A DNA stretch of 64,000 bases, from assembly GCA_029204225.1 (NCBI GenBank), contig CM055107.1, positions 9,855,472-9,919,471 on the forward strand. The letters are read 5' to 3'. The translations under genes and the position numbers were made by a program. The DNA is from Diphasiastrum complanatum. Its lineage: Eukaryota; Streptophyta; Lycopodiopsida; Lycopodiales; Lycopodiaceae. The notes below the pieces were generated by a model that searched no databases, was not told the DNA's origin, and saw nothing but the letters and a program-made list of their open reading frames with translations. Below, in pieces: positions 35,989 to 46,346 of the stretch (its first letter is position 1; each line of letters begins with the position of its first letter).

Positions 35989-36654
35989 TTAGGTAATCAA
36001 CACTTTTGGTGATGAAACCTGTTGAGGAGCTGGATGAATAACGGGAGGAGGAAGGGGTGAAGATTCTCGATCTAAGTCAGATTCTCTAGCATCTAACTCA
36101 AAGCTCAGGAAGTCACGGGGTCTCTTGGTTGGGATAACTCTAGGAGGAAGGGAAGCAGCTGGCCTTTGAGATCCAGCCTTCTTGGGGACAGGCTGCTTTC
36201 TCTTCCTCCTAGAGGTAGTAGGCAAATCGGTTCTATCCAGAGGCAGGTCTCTGGAGGTGCTGGCATTATCAACATGCAGACCTGAATATCTGTCCCGAAG
36301 CCTTTTGAGAATGACGAAATCCTTTGGCGTGATGGTGACACGCTTACCATGCACTGCCAAAAGACACGAATCCTCAAAAAACTAGGACAGAAAATCTTCC
36401 ACAGCACCCTACAAGGCCTGCATGGTTGTCACGGCAAAACGAACATCCAGCCCAAGTGACAGAATGACATTTCGTATAGATCGGTCGAAAGGAGCCCTAG
36501 GGATCAACAATTTAGTTGATATCTAGAGTTTTCTAATCTCCCTCAGCCAGACCTGCTTTCTACCATGCCTACGGCCAGTACCAGTGGGAACACGAGAATG
36601 GGATGGCTGTACAGTGGTGATGACATGGGCGGTGGATTTGGTCTTGGCCATCAT
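35989..36654 (-). pseudogene. Histone H3-like domain fused to basic Ser/Pro-rich linker (gene beta N-terminus)
   Basis: From the ATG pair at 36654/36651 the frame reads MMAKTKSTAH (compare the H3 start), a divergent tail, then LREIRK, ST, LLIP, APFDRSIRN, DVRFAVTTMQAL, AVEDFLS, FFEDSCLLAVHGKRVTITPKD and LKRLRD. These match, in order and spacing, the alphaN helix and histone fold of H3. Loop 1 has normal H3 length, unlike plant CenH3. Lys4 is kept but Lys9 is not. The fold runs in frame into SRRKRKQPVPKKAGSQRP and an acidic Ser/Pro linker to a stop at 35989. Three in-frame TAG codons interrupt it (about 36522, 36410 and 36382); two fall where H3 has Gln. Probably a pseudogene copy of a chimeric H3 gene. 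Confidence 0.75.
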
Positions 36655-36699
36655 TTTCGGAAGAAAAAAATTAACAAAAAGAAGTATGAACAAAACAAT

Positions 36700-37269
36700 A
36701 TATAAAAATTATAGCAAATAAGGATCCTAAAACACTTGAAATGATGAGGGAAACAATAGATTATAATTTCATAAGATTAGCACAAGTTGAACCATCAAAA
36801 TCCATCAAAAATCTATGCTTGAACCTCACTAAATGGCCCAAATCCTTGAAGAAGGCTTCACACATGTGAAAGTATGGCCTCCCACAGTCTGAATACTGTA
36901 CACCAGACCTACATTCAATTCTATAGTCATTAGTAATCACAAGTACTCAAACAATTATGAACATAGAGAGATTGCACCACTATGAGAGAAAAATCATGAA
37001 ATTGCTTGATTGATTTTGGTGAGATATCATCACCTATATATACATGATCCATCACGGTTTTGGGTACGTATGAGTAGCCCTAAACCTATCCCTAATGCTA
37101 ATTTTGGTGGATCTTTCATCCCTACCAAGTTAGGGTTGGAATCTTGGAGATCCCTCAACAATGCAAAAATTACCAAAAATAGCTCCTATTTTTTCTCTCT
37201 TGTATCTAAGCATAATTTGGACTCATTCCAAAGGTTCTAACACTTAGGTCTACTTGAGAACATCCTTAT
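36700..37269 (-). repeat. Copia LTR-like remnant, reverse orientation
   Basis: On the minus strand it has the layout of the LTRs here: a TATA-like TGTATATATAGG near 37035, then about 170 bp later GTACAGTATTCAGACTG ... TTCACATGTGTGAA (36857-36870 palindrome). No primer site or coding sequence of this element is seen. Exact ends are uncertain. Confidence 0.5.
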
Positions 37270-37915
37270 TGTTAGAATTTAGCAATTTTCACATGGTTTT
37301 TGATGAATATTAGACATCTATGTGGATCCACATGTTGAGGACCTGTCCACATGTGTGAAATGACACTTATTCAAATCTATTTTGATTAGCTTTCATTTGA
37401 GTCTAATATGACATCTCCTAAATTAAAGGAGTTAGGAGATTGTAGGAATCTAGAAGGTCAACACAAACCACCAATGGATGATGTGGCAAACTTGATAGAT
37501 CTTATCCAAAGTGGATATGGATAAGTACAATGAGTTGTCCTACACATGCTGGATGTAGCTTAGAGAGAGATTATGGTGAATTTGTACTTGATCCATGATG
37601 GATCCATTATTGAGCTTATGATGAGAAATCTTGGTTTGTGAAGCTATCATTGTGTTTTGACTCTCTTAAGCACTTTCTTTGTGGATGAATGCTTTGTAAA
37701 ATATTTCTCTGTTATCGGGCTGTACAATAGTTGTACTTCACACGTGTGAAGCTGTGGATCATCTTTTTTTATTGTTCTTGCTTGGAAACACAAAGACTAT
37801 CAAGTAGAAGCTAGATTTGGAAGCTAGTCTTGATATAGATCAAGATCCCAAGCTACCAATCACTCTTTGTGATCATTTGTAGATCAATTTCAATCCATAA
37901 ACTCTGAAATTTGAC
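37270..37915 (+). repeat. Copia E 5' LTR
   Basis: Ends ACTCTGAAATTTGACA directly before a primer site. The left end TGTTAGAATTTAGC at 37270 is my best guess, giving 646 bp. TTCACACGTGTGAA at 37737-37750. No 3' partner in the window. Confidence 0.65.
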
Positions 37916-37927
37916 ATGGTATCAGAG
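37916..37927 (+). other. Copia E primer binding site
   Basis: TGGTATCAGAGC after the LTR; a second palindrome CTCACACGTGTGAG follows in the leader at 38076-38089. Confidence 0.85.
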
Positions 37928-38537
37928 CCAAGTCAAAGAGCTTGATTGATCATCCAAGAATCTTCATTTTGGTGAAAGCATTGGTGCTAGAGTCACTTTG
38001 AAGGAGGGCAACCTTTTCTAATAGTTTACTTGTGATGTTGAGGTTCAGATTAGTGTGTAAAGTTCAGAAGTACTTCTCACACGTGTGAGAGGGTACTGGA
38101 GTTGTGCTTTCACCAAAACTTTGTGTTTTTTCAATATTTGAGCTTCAAACAAGTTGTGTAGAGTGAAACTAGTGATGTGCTTATGAAAAATCATTGTTTC
38201 CATTATAGATTTGATGAGTGAATGGTGTTAGAATCTAATTAAACCTACAAATCCTTGTGAGAGAGTTTGAGGATTATGTTTTTAGTTCAAGAGTGAAACT
38301 AAAACCAATTCTAAACATCATAGGAAGGCATTGGCACTTCCAAAAATCAAATCCAAGATTCTAAGTAAATAGATTGTGTAGAATACACTTTCCCAAATCT
38401 TTTTGAGTTCAAGATCATTATAGATCTTGCTTCTTGAGTCTAGTGAGATTCAAGAAAGTAGCATTTAGCTAAATTCTGAGAAAGAAATAAGGAAGAGCCT
38501 TTGAATAGTACATCTGTTGTACTTGTTATTGGTTAGA

Positions 38538-38812
38538 ATGGGTTCAATTGGAGCCTATTTTCTTGAGGCTAGTGAAAGGCTAAATTCTAATAATTATTCA
38601 ACTTGGAAAGTAAGAATGGAGTCACTACTAGTGCTCCAATATATGTTTGATCTTGTCATAGGAGAGGAAGAAGAACCTCAAGGAGGTCAAGATCAAGTGA
38701 GGTACAAAAAGAGAGCTAGACTAGCATTACATTGCTTGAAAATGAATGTTAGTAATGAACTTCTAAAGGAAGTAGCATCTTGTACCTCGGCCAAGGAGGC
38801 ATGGAACTACCT
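38538..38812 (+). pseudogene. Copia E gag N-terminus, truncated
   Basis: Starts MGSIGAYFLEASERLNSNNY, very close to the gag of copia A (MGSVGAYLLEASERLNSTNY), and ends at TSAKEAWNY. The frame then leaves copia sequence just before the T2 left end at 38825. Only about 92 residues of gag remain; zinc knuckle and pol are gone. The true start is the second Met of the open frame, because it matches the start in copia A. Confidence 0.9.
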
Positions 38813-38824
38813 CTTTTTATTCTA

Positions 38825-40067
38825 CCTTCTATAACTGAGGGCCCTGGTGTGAAGGCAAATACTAAAAATATATCTCTGATTTAAGTCCCTGCTCAGTACT
38901 CCGTTATTCGGGTCTCGAAATAAAGACATGAATCATTATCAGGACCTGGTGGCACTCGACAAGCATATCTACAAAGCTAAGTTTGACAGATGTTTACCAA
39001 GTTACATAATGATTTCAAGTCTGTAGATGAGTGCCCAATTCATAATAAATAATGTAGATTTGTTGATTTTCAGTCTGCTTTTGTTTTTTTCCTTTTGTTA
39101 AATATTTCTGACGATTCGGACTCTGTGCCCTCCACTTCTGAAGTTGCTTCTTCTAGTGGTACAAAGTCTGAAAAGTCAAAGATTGTAGATATAGATACTT
39201 TTTTTATTGACACGAGTGTTAATTTAGATGCTTCCCTACTGATGCTAGAAAAGTCACATGCCCCTTGAAGCAATGTAGTGTCTAATACTTTTCCAACTTC
39301 ATCCATAATGCTATCAGTAACTGAAGCCTTAATCTTTTTCATTTTGTTATTATTTAACATTGATTTCATAGATTTAGAAGTCAAGATAGAGCCTAGTGAG
39401 TTTCCATCGGCCAAATGGTCTTCAACAACCAATGTTAATCTGCATTGCAAATATAATGTTCATAAAAATGTTAGTAGACATTAGGGTACTCATAGTATTT
39501 ACAGTAGTATATAATAAGCAAATCAACAGAAAGTTGAAATGAATAAATAACAAAATTAGTGATTATGAATGTTTTAGCTTTTCCTCCCTGTATCGGACCA
39601 TATCAGAAGTTGACAATTTGGGTTGCTTTGAATTTCTTGTCCTGAGCAGAGCATATTCTAGTGATAGATCCACATGAAGATGATAAAGCTTTTTCATCAG
39701 TACAGTAGTATAGTAACAAACAACACAATGACAATAACAAAGCTGGAGATGGTGACTAACGACTCTGTTGGAGATAGAGATGGCATAGGCTTTTTTCAGA
39801 AATGTCACTCCTAATTCAAATTTTTCAGTGTTTCCAACTATTGGAAGGAAATATTTAAGCATTTTGAAAAATTATATTTTAACTATGGTTAAACACCAGT
39901 GAAGTTTGATGTGACTAAACTAAGCTGCATTCATTTACATGGAAAGTTGTGCGGGCAGATGCGTAAAGAAGTTAGAAAATGATATTATAATTACTTTATA
40001 GTTATTTTTCTCTCTCCTACATGGCATTTCTTATAGGGCCCTCTTTGGGCCCATATTTTCTCTAATG
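38825..40067. mobile_element. Element T, copy 2 (T2), internally deleted
   Basis: Has both T ends: CCTTCTATAACTGAGGGCCCTGG at left and GGGCCCATATTTTCTCTAATG at right. The left 405 bp match T1 10168-10570. Then the sequence jumps to the region matching T1 24984-25290 (KKIKASVTDSIMDEVGKVLD on the minus strand) and later to the part matching T1 25760-26247. Compared with T1 it has large internal deletions and a small insertion near 39400. At 1.24 kb it resembles a non-autonomous derivative. Confidence 0.65.
39070..39862 (-). pseudogene. T2 minus-strand gene fragments
   Basis: Two pieces of the T minus-strand gene. 39563-39862 starts MLKYFLPIVGNTEKFELGV and ends SDMVRYREEKLKH, probably the N-terminal region. 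39070-39450 contains LGSILTSKSMKSMLNN and LDTTLLQGACDFSSISREA. The latter exon is fused by deletion to reverse-strand text of the T plus-strand gene. Non-functional. Confidence 0.45.
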
Positions 40068-40699
<632 letters not shown>

Positions 40700-40954
40700 T
40701 GTCAAGAATTAGATATGCGACATCAAGCATTCACCATAAATAATCACCACAAGAAGGCAGAAGAAGAACACGCACTATCACTCTATCACACTAACTTCAT
40801 ACTGAATATAAAATGTACATGTGAACCCTGAACCCTGATAGAGAGAGAAAACCTACGAATAGACTAATAGACTAGCCTACGGCTAATTACAGCTGGTAAC
40901 AGCTGTCAACATTAATGTACATCGTAAACAGTAACAATGAAATTTATCATTACA
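40700..40954 (-). repeat. Copia C family LTR, duplicate copy
   Basis: 255 bp, on the minus strand TGTAATGATAAATTTC ... CTAATTCTTGACA. Followed by 45 bp of copia C internal sequence and then by T-derived DNA at 41000. It is the twin of 48275-48529, with one difference noticed. Confidence 0.85.
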
Positions 40955-40999
40955 TTCTTCTATTCCTAATAGAGTACGAAACCTCTCAAATTTATATCT

Positions 41000-42561
41000 T
41001 GAACTTTTTGATTCATTCATTATCACTAATTTTGTTATTTATTCATTTCAACTTTTTGTTGATTTGTTTATTATATATTGCTGTGAATACTATGAGTGTC
41101 CTAATTTCTACTGACATTTTCATGAACATTATGTTTGCAATGCAGATCAACAGACTAGGCTCTATCTTGACTTCTAAATCTATGAAATCAATGTTAAATA
41201 ATAGCAAAATGAAAAAGATTAAGGCTTCAGTTACTGATAGCATTATGGAGGAAGTTGGAAAAATATTAGACACTACATTGCTTCAGGGGGCATGTGACTT
41301 TTCTAGCATCAGTAGGGAAGCATATGCAACAATGTTTAAGATGATAAAGGAGGCATTTGCACAGGTAATTATTAAAAAGTTTCCAATCCCACGACCATTT
41401 CATCTTAAAAAAAAAAGAGACATGTTAAACCATGGTATGCAGACCGTATAGTTGATAATTTACCTCATATCAATGAAGTGTATTGCTCGAAAGGAAAAGT
41501 CTAGCATATAACAATTCCAACAATTTATTTATTGACATTAATCAATTATTAACATTCATCATAAATTTTTATGGTATTACAAATGAGAACCACATGTCAG
41601 ATCAGCTGACAAAACGCTTACACATGTGTCGTGCAATAGTCATTCAATTGGGATTTGCAAACAATTCAGCTGACTGTAATGTTTATTCAAAGCATATAGG
41701 CACCAATTCAATCATGAATGGAGTACTTTCAAATTCAGAAGACTCAAAAGGCCTGTTCAATCAGAAAATGATATTTGGTGGTTGATAGCATTTCAGGTAT
41801 AGCAGTTCCTTCGCATAATGAATAGGGATAATCATTTGAATATGGATTTCATATCTAAAATCTTCTCTGTGTTAATATTATGAGGCTAATCACATTTTTG
41901 TATTATCTTATAGGTGCTGAAAGAAGACCATAACATTCTCTCATGGATATTTAATAGAACATCATATCCTGCCACCAGAAAAAATCACATGGAGGGAGTT
42001 CCACTCAATATCTTGAAATTGGCACTTTCAACATTGAATGGCATTTAGCAAGAGATCTGAAGACATTAAAATGTATGTTCAATGTATCTCATGGCGCTAA
42101 CTCTAAACACCCTTGTTTGTACTGCATGAAAATAGCAAAAGACATGACAAGGAGTACAGGAATATCAAGAGATTGAGAAGATCCTAATTGGAAACCTGTA
42201 CTACCAATTCCTCTATGAAATGTTCACATCTGTACATTGCACGCGGAGGTGCGTATTACAGAAAAAATAATATATCTTCACATCTTGTTTGCATGGAATT
42301 CTGAACTAGAGGCCTCTGCAAGGAAGCTATTTCCAGATTAGAGGATGTGTTGTCCAAAGCAGGCTTACATAAAGGCCACATTAAAATAAAAAAAGATGAC
42401 AAGCTATTAGGTAAAACATGAAATATTCGATGCAAGCCGAGCATTGGAGGATCTAAAGCTCGAAGATTTTTATCAAATTATTCTGGCAACCAATCTAAGG
42501 TTCAATACACGGTTTGGAAAGAAATTATTGCAGCAACTCAAGATTTCGAAGAAGAAGGTTC
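41000..42561 (+). pseudogene. Element T fragment (T4), inverted relative of T1
   Basis: Matches the reverse complement of T1 24611-25300 almost perfectly and keeps 870 bp (41558-42427) that T1 has lost. Reading on the plus strand: TSKSMKSMLNNSKMKKIKAS (near 41165-41220), SREAYATMFKMIKEAFAQ, a probable intron donor GTAATTATT near 41364, HMSDQLTKRLHMCRAIVIQL (near 41590-41650), an acceptor before VLKEDHNILSWIFNRTSYPA (near 41912), SHGANSKHPCLYCMK (near 42087-42131), HICTLHAEVRI (near 42225-42260) and PSIGGSKARRFL near 42437. Stops and frameshifts are frequent. The Cys/His motifs suggest a nuclease or transposase-like protein I cannot name. Confidence 0.55.
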
Positions 42562-42617
42562 TGTGAAAAATACAGATCCTAAGTGGATCTAAACTCCAAG
42601 ATCATTGGCTTGAATGC
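42562..42617 (-). repeat. Copia B' 3' LTR remnant
   Basis: Only the last 56 bp of the 655-bp LTR remain (GCATTCAAGCC ... TTTTTCACA on the minus strand). The junction shares a single base with the deleted partner. Confidence 0.9.
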
Positions 42618-45600
42618 AGGATTGCTTGCCAAGCTTTGGGCTGAAAGGTTATCACAAAGTATGATTGGAGTCTTCTCTGGTTCCAGCAAGTGAAGATCCA
42701 ATAACATCCTCTTGATCCAAAGAATCTCCTTGGTGCATGTTGTTAATGCCTTGTACTCGGCTTCGGTGGAAGATAGAGAGATAGTTGGTTGCTTCTTTGA
42801 TAGCCATGAGACCACTCCATCTCCAAGATAGATTGCAAAGGCACTTGTTGACTTCCTATCCATTTGATCACCTGCAAAATCTGAATCTGAAAATCCACAA
42901 AGGTTAGGTGTAGTACCTCCATACAAGATGCCAAAATCTCTAGATCCCGAGATGTATCTAAGTACTCTCTTTCCTAGCTTCCAATGAGCCTCACTAGGAT
43001 CTTGCATAAATTGACTTAGTTTACCAACCACAAAGCTTAGATCAGGTCTTGTGATGGTTAACCATATAAGAGATCCTATTAGCTTTCTATAGAGAGTAAT
43101 GTCCTTGAAGGATCTTTCATTACTTCTTGTAGTTAGCTTTACATTTGATTCCATAGGAGTAGAAACAACTTTACAATCTTCCATATGAAACCTTTTTAGA
43201 ATAGAGTTAACATAATTTTCTTGACATATGAATGTAGATTTAGAAGTTCTAATAATCTCTATTCCTAAGATATAATGAAGTTTACCAAGATCTTGAATTT
43301 CAAACTCTCTTTTGAGTGCCATCTTGATTTCATCTATATCTAGATTGTTACCACCACTTAAGATAATGTCATCAACATAGATCAAAAGTAAAGTGATATC
43401 ATTTTCATTCAATCTAAAGTAGAGAGAATGATCATACTCACTCATAACAAAGTTTTGAGAAAGTAAGAAGGAATTGAGCTTAGCATACCAACTCCTTGGT
43501 GCTTGCTTTAGCCCATACAAACTCTTTTGGAGATAGCACACATGATTAGGCTCATCATGTGAAACATAGCCCTCGGGTTGCTCCATGTAAATATCTTCTT
43601 CAAGATCACCATTCAAGAAGGCATTAGTAACATCCATTTGCCACATATCCCAATCATAAAGAGTTGCAAGAGAGATTAGGATTCGAATAGTTACCATCTT
43701 TGCCACGGGTGCAAAGGTCTCATCATAGTCAATACCATATTCTTGAGCATACCCCTTTGCCACCAACCTTGCCTTGTACTTGTTGATTGATCCATCTTGA
43801 TTTGTCTTGATCTTGAAGATCCACTTACAACCAATTGCCTTCTTGTCCTTTGGAAGCTTTACCAACCTCCATGTGTTGCTTTTGATGAGTGCTTGATGCT
43901 CATGATCCATGGCTTGGATCCATTCCTTCTTTTGAATTGCTTCACCTACACAAGTTGGTTCATCAAAAGAGGTAAGAAAAGCAAAGTTAGAGTTGTCCAC
44001 CACTTGCTTTCCTTTTTCATCATAGGTTAGCCTTGATGGCTTAGCCCTTTGCCTTTGAGTCTTCCTTGAAGTTTGCTTTGGAGTGGCATCTCCATCTTCA
44101 TCCAAGACATCTTGCACATCATGATGATTAGTAGGCACATCAACATCAACATCAACAACATTGGAAACATTCTCTTCATGAAAGATGACATCCCTACTTA
44201 TGACAACTTTCTTTGTAGAAGGAATGTACACTTTGTAAGCCTTGCTTACTTCACTATAGCCAACAAACACACCCTTCTTTGATGAAGGATCTTCTTTAGT
44301 TCTATCATCAAGTGTGATATTGACAAAACATGTACATCCAAAGATCCTACAATGCTTGACACTCGGCCTTCTACCATAAAGAACCTCATGAGGAGTTTTA
44401 CCATCCAAGGAAGCACTTGTCCATCTATTACATAGATAGTTAGCACATGCTAAAGCTTCCCCCCAAAAAGACTTAGCAAGATTAGCATGTAGTCTCATTG
44501 CCTTGGCACATTCACAAAGGGTTCTATTCTTCCTCTCGGCCACTCCATTCTGTTGTGGAGTCCTAGGACTAGACATCTCCCTCTTAATCCCATGTGCTAT
44601 ACAAAAGTCTTTGAACCTATTTGAGGTGTATTCCCCTCCATTATCAGATCTTAAGCATTTGATCTTTGTATTGAATTGGTTTTCCATTTCATTCTTGAAC
44701 TTGACAAATGCAGCAAACACTTCATCCTTACTTTTAAGAAGATAGATCCAAGTATACCTACTAAAGTCATCAATGAAAGTTGCATACATCTTTGCCCCAC
44801 CATTGCTAGTTGTACTAGAAGAATGAATATCAGAATGCACAAGTTGAAAAGCTTCTTTAGATCTAGAAGTAGATCTAGAATAAGCAAGTCTATGAGATTT
44901 GGACAAGGCACAATGTTCACAAACACTATTGTTTGCAACAAGACTTTTAGGGAGACCAAGAACAAGCTCTTTCTTTGCCATTACCTCCAAAGATTTGAAG
45001 TTGGGATGGCCCAACCTCTTGTGCCAAACTTCTTGGTTTGTCAATTGCTCCCTAGCCATACATCCTTCATGATTAGAGATCACACATGCATCAAGCTTGA
45101 AAAGTTTACCATGCCTCCTACCTTGAGCAATCAAGGATCCACATTTACTTATCAAACATGCATCTCCAATGAACTCCACATCAAGTCCTTTGTCAATCAT
45201 TTGACTTACACTAAGCAAATTCTTAGTGATTGAAGGAATGTACAAGACATTTTCAAGATTTGCTTTCCTATTTGTTGAAAGGGAAATAGGAATAGTGCCT
45301 ATGCCTTTGATGTCACATTGACCATCATTTGCAGTGTAGATGATGTTACCTTCTCCCTCATAAGACAATAAGGATGTAAAGTATTCCTTATGTCTTGTCA
45401 TGTGAGATGAGGCTCCACTATCAATCCACCAAGGATCATTATCATCTATGTTGGCTAACAAACTTGAAGTCATAACAAGTGATTCACATGTGTTATGTTC
45501 TTCCTCATCTATTGTAAGATTTCCTTGCCTCTCTCCTTGCTCTCTTTTCTTCTTATAACATTCATTTGCAAAATGACCTTTTATCCCACAATAAAAGCAC

Positions 45601-46346
45601 TTGAACTTTGACTTATTGTTCTTAGTAGAAGAGGAAGAGGAAGAGTGATCATCATGATCAAAGTTACCACCTTTGGACCATTTCCCTTTGCCTTTACCTT
45701 TGCCCTTGAATTTGCCTTTTGTGAAGAAAGCCTCTTCACCTCCACCTTGCAAGGATGCACCATCAAGCTTTGATTGCAACCTATGTTCTTCAGCCAATAA
45801 GATTTCTTGCAAGTCAACCACACTTGGCAAGACTCTTTGAATGGCAAAACTTTGCACAAGGTTAGCATGTTCATTTAGCAAACCATTCAACATAACTTGG
45901 ACTATTTCACCATCTTTTATGTTCTCATCAATGCATGCTAAATCATCACTTAGGGACTTAACTCTCAAGATAAATGCATGAGCACTTTCACCCTCTCTTT
46001 GCCTACTAGAAAATATTTGTCTCCTTAGGGTCAATACCCTAGATGTGGACTTTGATTCAAAGAGCTTCTTTAAGACATTCCATGCCTCACTTGCACTTTG
46101 ACACTTTCCAACTTCCTTGAGAAGTTCATTTGTAACATTCATTTTAATGATATGAAGAGCCCTTTTGGCCTTCTTATCAAACCTTTGTTGCTCTTGAAGT
46201 GTGAGAGGTCTCTCTTCAATTTCTGCAACTATGTCCATGAGTTCATTCAACTCAAGTAAGGACTCCATCCTCACTTTCCAAGTAGAGTAGTTTGATGAAC
46301 TCAACCTTTCACTAGACTCTAGCATGATCCCACCATTGGAAGCCAT
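42579..46346 (-). CDS. Copia B' gag-pol polyprotein, C-terminally truncated
   Basis: 1255 codons open from the ATG at 46346. Gag, zinc knuckle CFYCGIKGHFANEC at about 250, protease DSGASSH at about 308, HHCC finger at about 440, integrase core (SDIHSS, RSDNGGEY, NGVAERKN) at about 505-600, pre-RT linker, RT with YVDD at about 990-993, and RNase H with SDSDFAGD and STEAEYKAL. After SAQSLASNPA the frame runs into the remaining LTR and ends. It keeps the base whose loss splits copia B. The catalytic parts look complete except the RNase H end, so protein could be made, but the element lacks a usable 3' LTR. Confidence 0.95.
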   Translation of the reverse strand: MASNGGIMLESSERLSSSNYSTWKVRMESLLELNELMDIVAEIEERPLTLQEQQRFDKKAKRALHIIKMNVTNELLKEVGKCQSASEAWNVLKKLFESKSTSRVLTLRRQIFSSRQREGESAHAFILRVKSLSDDLACIDENIKDGEIVQVMLNGLLNEHANLVQSFAIQRVLPSVVDLQEILLAEEHRLQSKLDGASLQGGGEEAFFTKGKFKGKGKGKGKWSKGGNFDHDDHSSSSSSTKNNKSKFKCFYCGIKGHFANECYKKKREQGERQGNLTIDEEEHNTCESLVMTSSLLANIDDNDPWWIDSGASSHMTRHKEYFTSLLSYEGEGNIIYTANDGQCDIKGIGTIPISLSTNRKANLENVLYIPSITKNLLSVSQMIDKGLDVEFIGDACLISKCGSLIAQGRRHGKLFKLDACVISNHEGCMAREQLTNQEVWHKRLGHPNFKSLEVMAKKELVLGLPKSLVANNSVCEHCALSKSHRLAYSRSTSRSKEAFQLVHSDIHSSSTTSNGGAKMYATFIDDFSRYTWIYLLKSKDEVFAAFVKFKNEMENQFNTKIKCLRSDNGGEYTSNRFKDFCIAHGIKREMSSPRTPQQNGVAERKNRTLCECAKAMRLHANLAKSFWGEALACANYLCNRWTSASLDGKTPHEVLYGRRPSVKHCRIFGCTCFVNITLDDRTKEDPSSKKGVFVGYSEVSKAYKVYIPSTKKVVISRDVIFHEENVSNVVDVDVDVPTNHHDVQDVLDEDGDATPKQTSRKTQRQRAKPSRLTYDEKGKQVVDNSNFAFLTSFDEPTCVGEAIQKKEWIQAMDHEHQALIKSNTWRLVKLPKDKKAIGCKWIFKIKTNQDGSINKYKARLVAKGYAQEYGIDYDETFAPVAKMVTIRILISLATLYDWDMWQMDVTNAFLNGDLEEDIYMEQPEGYVSHDEPNHVCYLQKSLYGLKQAPRSWYAKLNSFLLSQNFVMSEYDHSLYFRLNENDITLLLIYVDDIILSGGNNLDIDEIKMALKREFEIQDLGKLHYILGIEIIRTSKSTFICQENYVNSILKRFHMEDCKVVSTPMESNVKLTTRSNERSFKDITLYRKLIGSLIWLTITRPDLSFVVGKLSQFMQDPSEAHWKLGKRVLRYISGSRDFGILYGGTTPNLCGFSDSDFAGDQMDRKSTSAFAIYLGDGVVSWLSKKQPTISLSSTEAEYKALTTCTKEILWIKRMLLDLHLLEPEKTPIILCDNLSAQSLASNPAFKPMILEFRST

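Larger units (their letters stand above)
32980..36700. repeat. Repeat U, copy 2 (U2)
   Basis: Direct-orientation relative of U1. It carries gene alpha (plus) and gene beta (minus) and extends about 400 bp further than U1 into the histone H3-like start of beta. The true right edge is unclear; LTR-like DNA follows. Confidence 0.8.

Noticed and set aside
36240-36654. The H3-like domain as a centromeric H3 (CenH3)
   Set aside because: LLIP and KDF are CenH3-like, but loop 1 is of normal H3 length and the tail is not CenH3-like; it also has a C-terminal extension. A divergent H3 variant is the safer call.
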